Shown here: one piece after another, positions 4,348-6,724 of the stretch
Layout of the letters: every line of letters begins with the position of its first letter
How positions within the stretch are numbered: position 1 is the stretch's first letter
Origin: Anaerolineae bacterium
GTDB lineage: Bacteria > Chloroflexota > Anaerolineae > 4572-78 > J111
Direction of reading: 5' to 3'
Length of the DNA: 6,724 bases
NCBI GenBank assembly: GCA_020433785.1
Contig: JAGRCC010000238.1
Coordinates: 1 to 6,724 of the forward strand
Translations under genes and position numbers: made by a program
Notes under the pieces: generated by a model
Database searches by the model: none
Told to the model about the DNA's origin: nothing
What the model saw: the letters and a program-made list of their open reading frames with translations, nothing else

Positions 4348-4854
4348 CTAGACCCGTAGGTTTTGCCTCCACTCGTCGAGGCGCTGCCGATCATACTCCG
4401 CGACCTCTTCCGGCCAGGTGGTTATCATATATTCGCAAGCCGCTACATAAGCCCGCGTCATGGCCAGGCCCATCGGCACCAGTCCAAAGGCGAGATGATG
4501 GGTGTCGGGTGGCTCCGTCTTGAGCCTGTGGTAGACCGCCTCAACCGGCCAATGCCGGCCGGGGAAGTAGGCGACCTCATACCTCCCACAGTCGGCATAG
4601 TCGATGTCGATAACCTGGTCATGCTGAGTGACCCAACCGTGAGCCGCGACCCGATGATAGGGGAGGGGAGCCGCCTCGTGGTGGTAGACGGTAAAGCCTT
4701 CGGTGTAGACCGGCCGGTGTGAGGGGGCCAGGCGGTTGAGGCGAAACAAGGCGCGGAGGGCGTTGAAGAAGCATTGGCCAAAATCCTCATCGCCGGGATC
4801 AACATACATCCGTTTGGCCAGATGATCCGTTAGTGCCTTATCAATTCGTAGCAT
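4348..4854 (-). CDS. hypothetical protein with a cysteine-hydrolase-like Cys/Glu/His/Asp pattern
   Basis: The protein has 168 residues, with no signal peptide or membrane segment. Motifs in order are QCFFNAL with C28 near the start of a helix, YTEGF with E52, AAHGWV with H72, and VIDIDYADC with D83/D85. This C...NA...EG...H(G/A)W...D order recurs in small phage and accessory-genome proteins thought to have a papain- or transglutaminase-like fold. That would make C28, H72 and D83 or D85 a catalytic set. The assignment is by pattern only. The start is the ATG at 4852-4854, just behind an extended -10, so the mRNA is probably leaderless. It is divergent from the toxin-antitoxin operon and points toward the large structured RNA. 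Substrate and role are unknown. Confidence 0.7.
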   Translation of the reverse strand: MLRIDKALTDHLAKRMYVDPGDEDFGQCFFNALRALFRLNRLAPSHRPVYTEGFTVYHHEAAPLPYHRVAAHGWVTQHDQVIDIDYADCGRYEVAYFPGRHWPVEAVYHRLKTEPPDTHHLAFGLVPMGLAMTRAYVAACEYMITTWPEEVAEYDRQRLDEWRQNLRV

Positions 4855-4862
4855 CGATGTTC

Positions 4863-4871
4863 ATCATACCA
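4863..4871 (-). promoter_or_regulatory. extended -10 promoter of the 168-residue gene
   Basis: The minus strand reads TGG-TATGAT with no clear -35, the pattern of an extended -10 promoter. TATGAT ends 8 nt before the ATG at 4854, predicting a leaderless or nearly leaderless transcript. Confidence 0.5.
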
Positions 4872-4898
4872 TCAACTTGCTCAGAAGTGAGTTAACCA

Positions 4899-4927
4899 TT
4901 GCATCCGGTTTTCGGAAATGTCATAAT
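4899..4927 (+). promoter_or_regulatory. promoter of the toxin-antitoxin operon, leaderless
   Basis: TTGCAT (4899-4904) and CATAAT (4922-4927) are 17 nt apart. The predicted start is at about 4934, next to the ATG at 4935. Toxin-antitoxin promoters are usually repressed by the antitoxin or the complex. The 80-bp divergent interval 4855-4934 is the natural operator region and would also affect the opposite gene. Confidence 0.55.
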
Positions 4928-4934
4928 AGCCTTA

Positions 4935-5267
4935 ATGATTACAACTACCACCTATGTCGGCGTCAATGAAGCTCGCAGTCGGTTTTCTGACCTGGTCAAC
5001 CAGGTGTGTTATGGCGGAAAACAGGTGGTGGTCACCTCACGGGGGCGTCCCAAAGTAGCGATTGTCACCTTAAGGGCTGCTCAAGACCGCCGCTTATCCG
5101 CAGAAACTACGCCATTGAGACATAAGCGACAGGCGGCTCTCAAGAAACTCGATCAAAACTATCAGGCTCTTCAGCAGGAAACACACGGTCAATTACCTGA
5201 CCCGGTAGAAATCCTGCATCAGCTACGCCATGAACGGACCCAACAACTCCTCGGTCATCTGCGTTGA
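4935..5267 (+). CDS. Phd/YefM-type antitoxin of a type II toxin-antitoxin pair
   Basis: The protein is 110 residues from the ATG at 4935. An in-frame TTG at 4899 overlaps the promoter -35 and is less likely. The N-terminal domain VGVNEARSRFSDLVNQV...GKQVVVTSRGRPKVAIVTL (residues 8-46) is the classic Phd/YefM DNA-binding and dimerisation fold. The charged C-terminal half (residues 55-110, rich in Q, K, R, L) would wrap and neutralise the toxin. Its gene overlaps the toxin gene by 38 nt, so the two are translationally coupled. It is expected to repress its own promoter. The C-terminal tail is rather long for the family, which often ends near 80-90 residues. Confidence 0.88.
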   Translation: MITTTTYVGVNEARSRFSDLVNQVCYGGKQVVVTSRGRPKVAIVTLRAAQDRRLSAETTPLRHKRQAALKKLDQNYQALQQETHGQLPDPVEILHQLRHERTQQLLGHLR

Positions 5268-5685
5268 TGCCAGTTTAGTTTTACGCATGGCGTTAGGCGG
5301 ACCTTATCGATCTGCCGTACGGGAACTGTGGTCGCAGTGGGTAGAGCAGGGGAGCGCCTTCATTGCGCCGCCCTTGTTTGCTTTTGAAGTGACCTCAACT
5401 CTCTGGCAAAACGTTTATCATCACCGGATTTCCTTGGAGCGCGGGCAAGCTATCTTTGAGAATATCTTCGAGCAGGGGATTACCCTCGAATATCCTCCCG
5501 ATTTACACCGGCACGCCTGGCAGATTGCCCAGCAATTCAACCTTCACGCCGCGTATGATGCCCATTATGTGGCCCTGGCTCAGCAATTCAAGTGTGAGTT
5601 CTGGACGATGGATGTGCGTTGCTATCAAGCCTTGCATAAAAAACTACCGTGGGTGAAGACGGTAGCCGATCCTACCAACAAGTAG
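5230..5685 (+). CDS. vapC: PIN-domain toxin (VapC-like RNase)
   Basis: This 151-residue protein has the four acidic residues of a PIN nuclease active site in the usual order. They are D13 in VICVDASL, E53 in AFEVTST, D110 in AAYDAHYVALA and D128 in WTMDVR. VapC-type toxins use a Mg or Mn ion bound by these residues to cut specific RNAs, often tRNA or rRNA, and stop growth when the antitoxin is lost. The ATG at 5230 lies within the antitoxin gene, and no later start precedes D13. All catalytic residues are intact, so it is probably active. A hairpin at the end of the gene (CTACCG/CGGTAG near 5644-5665) lacks a T-tract, so the operon has no clear terminator. The target RNA cannot be inferred. 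Confidence 0.9.
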   Translation: MNGPNNSSVICVDASLVLRMALGGPYRSAVRELWSQWVEQGSAFIAPPLFAFEVTSTLWQNVYHHRISLERGQAIFENIFEQGITLEYPPDLHRHAWQIAQQFNLHAAYDAHYVALAQQFKCEFWTMDVRCYQALHKKLPWVKTVADPTNK

Positions 5686-5898
5686 AGTACTTCAGAAACA
5701 TCCTCCTCAGCCCTTGTCAGATTCCCGATATCGAAGTTTTTGACGTCATCCTAGCTCCTCTCCTGTTGGGAAAAGTAAGGGTTCCATATCGGTCGCCAAT
5801 TTGCCATAGTGGAAACACTTTGGCTCTTTGACAATTTGGTTTGGTTTTATGAGGTGTGTTTGGACTGAGGTTGAAAATAAAATATCGGAGTTAGTTGC
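5686..5898. other. non-coding gap downstream of the toxin gene
   Basis: I see no supportable gene on either strand. A minus-strand ORF crossing this gap starts inside the antisense of the gene at 6007 and has no ribosome binding site. A TTGACA at 5828-5833 is followed by TATGAG after only 14 nt, a weak promoter candidate for the structured leader at 5899-5990. Confidence 0.4.
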
Positions 5899-5990
5899 GA
5901 GCACAGCGTTGTGTTCGTCTGACTGACTCAAGACAGCTGAATAGCAAAATTCTATTCCCCTAAGTCCCGGCCCTCGGTCGGGACTTTTGT
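5899..5990 (+). ncRNA. three-hairpin leader or small RNA ending in a terminator
   Basis: Three consecutive hairpins lie just before the 223-residue gene. They are GAGCACA/TGTGTTC (5899-5905 with 5910-5916, one G-U), GAATAG/CTATTC (5939-5944 with 5952-5957), and an 11-bp stem with a G-U pair and loop CTC (5962-5972 with 5976-5986) followed by TTTT. The G-U pairs fit plus-strand RNA. Either it is a free-standing small RNA that ends here, or an attenuator or riboswitch-like leader controlling the gene at 6007. I do not recognise a known riboswitch. Confidence 0.45.
5962..5988 (+). terminator. intrinsic terminator 19 nt before a start codon
   Basis: AAGTCCCGGCC pairs with GGTCGGGACTT and is followed by a short T-run (5985-5988). 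Transcripts from the toxin operon would stop here. The gene at 6007 therefore needs read-through, antitermination or a promoter hidden in the hairpin itself. Confidence 0.6.
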
Positions 5991-6006
5991 ATTTCCGGAG
6001 GTTGAT

Positions 6007-6678
6007 ATGTTTCACACCATTGAATTCGGCCGTCTGTCCGCCATGCTGGTGGACTTCATCGACCATGCGGACGGCTTGTGGTTTCTGCGCTGGGTCGGTC
6101 CGGAGCCAACGGTCAACGCCATTTGGGCGCGGCTGTCGGCCCGAGAATACCGGGGCCAGAAATGGAAGACGGGAGTAATAATTCCCATTCCCGGTCGGAG
6201 CTACCCGGAGCGGGTGGGGCTGGCCAAACAGATCACCTATCGCACCCTGCGCCAGCGATTGCCTTCAGGGATGATTGACCTGGCGTTAGTGCATCCTGGT
6301 CTGACGGTCAGCGAGGACAAGCCGGAAGGCTTTTATTTACTGACCTACGAAGCTGGCCGGCCGACCGGTTTTTACGACCGGCTTAATGCGTGCCTGACGA
6401 TCCCACTCAAACCGGATTGGGCCGCGTGGCTCTGGACTCAAGGGCAAAGACCCTTTACCAGGTCTGTCAGCAACGCCAGTGAGTCGGGGGAGAGGGCAGC
6501 AGCGGTCGAAGATGAATCTTCGGCCGAACTCATCGTCACCCCCATTGTTGAAATCACCGGGTTAGGCTTGGTGACCTGCTATCAGGTCAAAACCGGGGAT
6601 AGCTACAAAGAGGCCTGGTTATCGGTGATTCGAGACCAACTGGGGTGGGGTCACGCTGGTTGTGACAGCAAGGAGTGA
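6007..6678 (+). CDS. hypothetical protein, 223 residues
   Basis: The ATG at 6007 follows a strong GGAGG (5997-6001) with 5-nt spacing, so the start is well supported. I recognise no family. The protein is soluble, with no signal peptide or membrane helix. It is rich in aromatic residues (LWFLRWVG near 24-31, WAAWLWTQ near 138-145). A positively charged middle part includes REYRGQKWKTG and RQRLPSG. An acidic, Ser/Ala-rich linker at about residues 153-174 separates a short C-terminal segment, ending LGWGHAGCDSKE. This suggests two modules. The stop overlaps the Shine-Dalgarno of the next gene, so the two form an operon. Small uncharacterised proteins of this style are common in plasmid and integrative-element cargo. 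The function is unknown. Confidence 0.75.
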   Translation: MFHTIEFGRLSAMLVDFIDHADGLWFLRWVGPEPTVNAIWARLSAREYRGQKWKTGVIIPIPGRSYPERVGLAKQITYRTLRQRLPSGMIDLALVHPGLTVSEDKPEGFYLLTYEAGRPTGFYDRLNACLTIPLKPDWAAWLWTQGQRPFTRSVSNASESGERAAAVEDESSAELIVTPIVEITGLGLVTCYQVKTGDSYKEAWLSVIRDQLGWGHAGCDSKE

Positions 6679-6681
6679 CCG

Positions 6682-6724
6682 GTGTCGGCTGACAATAAAG
6701 CTACATTGGGTGCTCATCAGCACC
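6682..6724 (+). CDS. start of a downstream gene, cut by window edge
   Basis: AAGGAG (6670-6675) lies 6 nt before a GTG at 6682-6684 and overlaps the preceding stop codon. The 14 visible codons (reading MSADNKATLGAHQH) are open to the end. Too little is visible to assign a product. The spacing supports translational coupling with the 223-residue gene. Confidence 0.55.
   Translation, partial: MSADNKATLGAHQH

Noticed and set aside
3715..4523. Several overlapping ORFs on both strands in the GC-rich block
   Set aside because: They are Pro/Arg/Gly-rich, conflict across frames, lack ribosome binding sites and coincide with long RNA stems. They are explained by high GC content.
4899..4934. Upstream TTG start for the antitoxin (122 residues)
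   Set aside because: The TTG at 4899 is part of the promoter -35 and the added residues precede the conserved Phd/YefM start; the ATG at 4935 fits better.
5746..6066. 106-codon minus-strand ORF
   Set aside because: It begins in the antisense of the gene at 6007, has no ribosome binding site and crosses the structured leader. No recognisable domain.
1..6724. CRISPR array
   Set aside because: The repeated 14-mers are irregularly spaced, in both orientations and partly inside a gene. There are no unit-length spacers and no cas genes.

Overview
This 6.7 kb window looks like an accessory-rich stretch of a bacterial chromosome. The mixture suggests Chloroflexota or a similar environmental lineage: a ComM/YifB gene, a Phd/PIN toxin-antitoxin pair, an ExeA-type ATPase, mosaic GC content and, unusually, several structured non-coding regions. 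The taxonomic guess is weak and rests on gene style and leaderless-looking promoters, not on a marker gene. Every assignment was made by reading the sequence; no database search was run.

Layout. Positions 1-1078 (minus) hold the N-terminal three quarters of a ComM/YifB AAA+ protein, cut by the window edge. Positions 1091-2021 contain no convincing protein gene. They do hold a compact multi-hairpin element (about 1302-1612) that reads as a structured RNA on the minus strand, resembling an orphan HEARO/omega-RNA with an IS200/IS605-like end hairpin. Next come a minus-strand terminator and a short plus-strand RNA with its own consensus promoter and terminator (1754-1829). Positions 2022-3288 (minus) are a translationally coupled pair: an ExeA-like AAA ATPase followed by a ribbon-helix-helix DNA-binding protein. 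Four exact copies of the 14-mer ATGCACGCACGCAT bracket and interrupt this pair, inside alternating purine-pyrimidine tracts. Positions 3331-3740 are an A/T-rich gap with one such tract and a possible 22-residue membrane peptide.

Positions 3762-4231 form a sharply GC-rich block of nested 11-15 bp inverted repeats ending in a minus-strand intrinsic terminator, best explained as a large structured non-coding RNA of unknown class. Positions 4348-4854 (minus) encode a small protein with a Cys/Glu/His/Asp pattern like a cysteine hydrolase. Divergently from it, 4935-5685 (plus) is a Phd/YefM-type antitoxin and PIN-domain (VapC-like) toxin operon. Positions 5686-6006 are non-coding and end in a three-hairpin leader whose last hairpin looks like an intrinsic terminator. 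An unrecognised 223-residue protein follows at 6007-6678, and the first codons of another gene begin at 6682.

How the parts may work together. The ATPase, the ribbon-helix-helix protein and the repeated 14-mer form the most coherent candidate system: an NTPase, a DNA-binding partner and putative cognate sites, as in DNA partition or target-selection modules. The large RNA and the HEARO-like RNA are the other two items most likely to reward experimental or comparative work.
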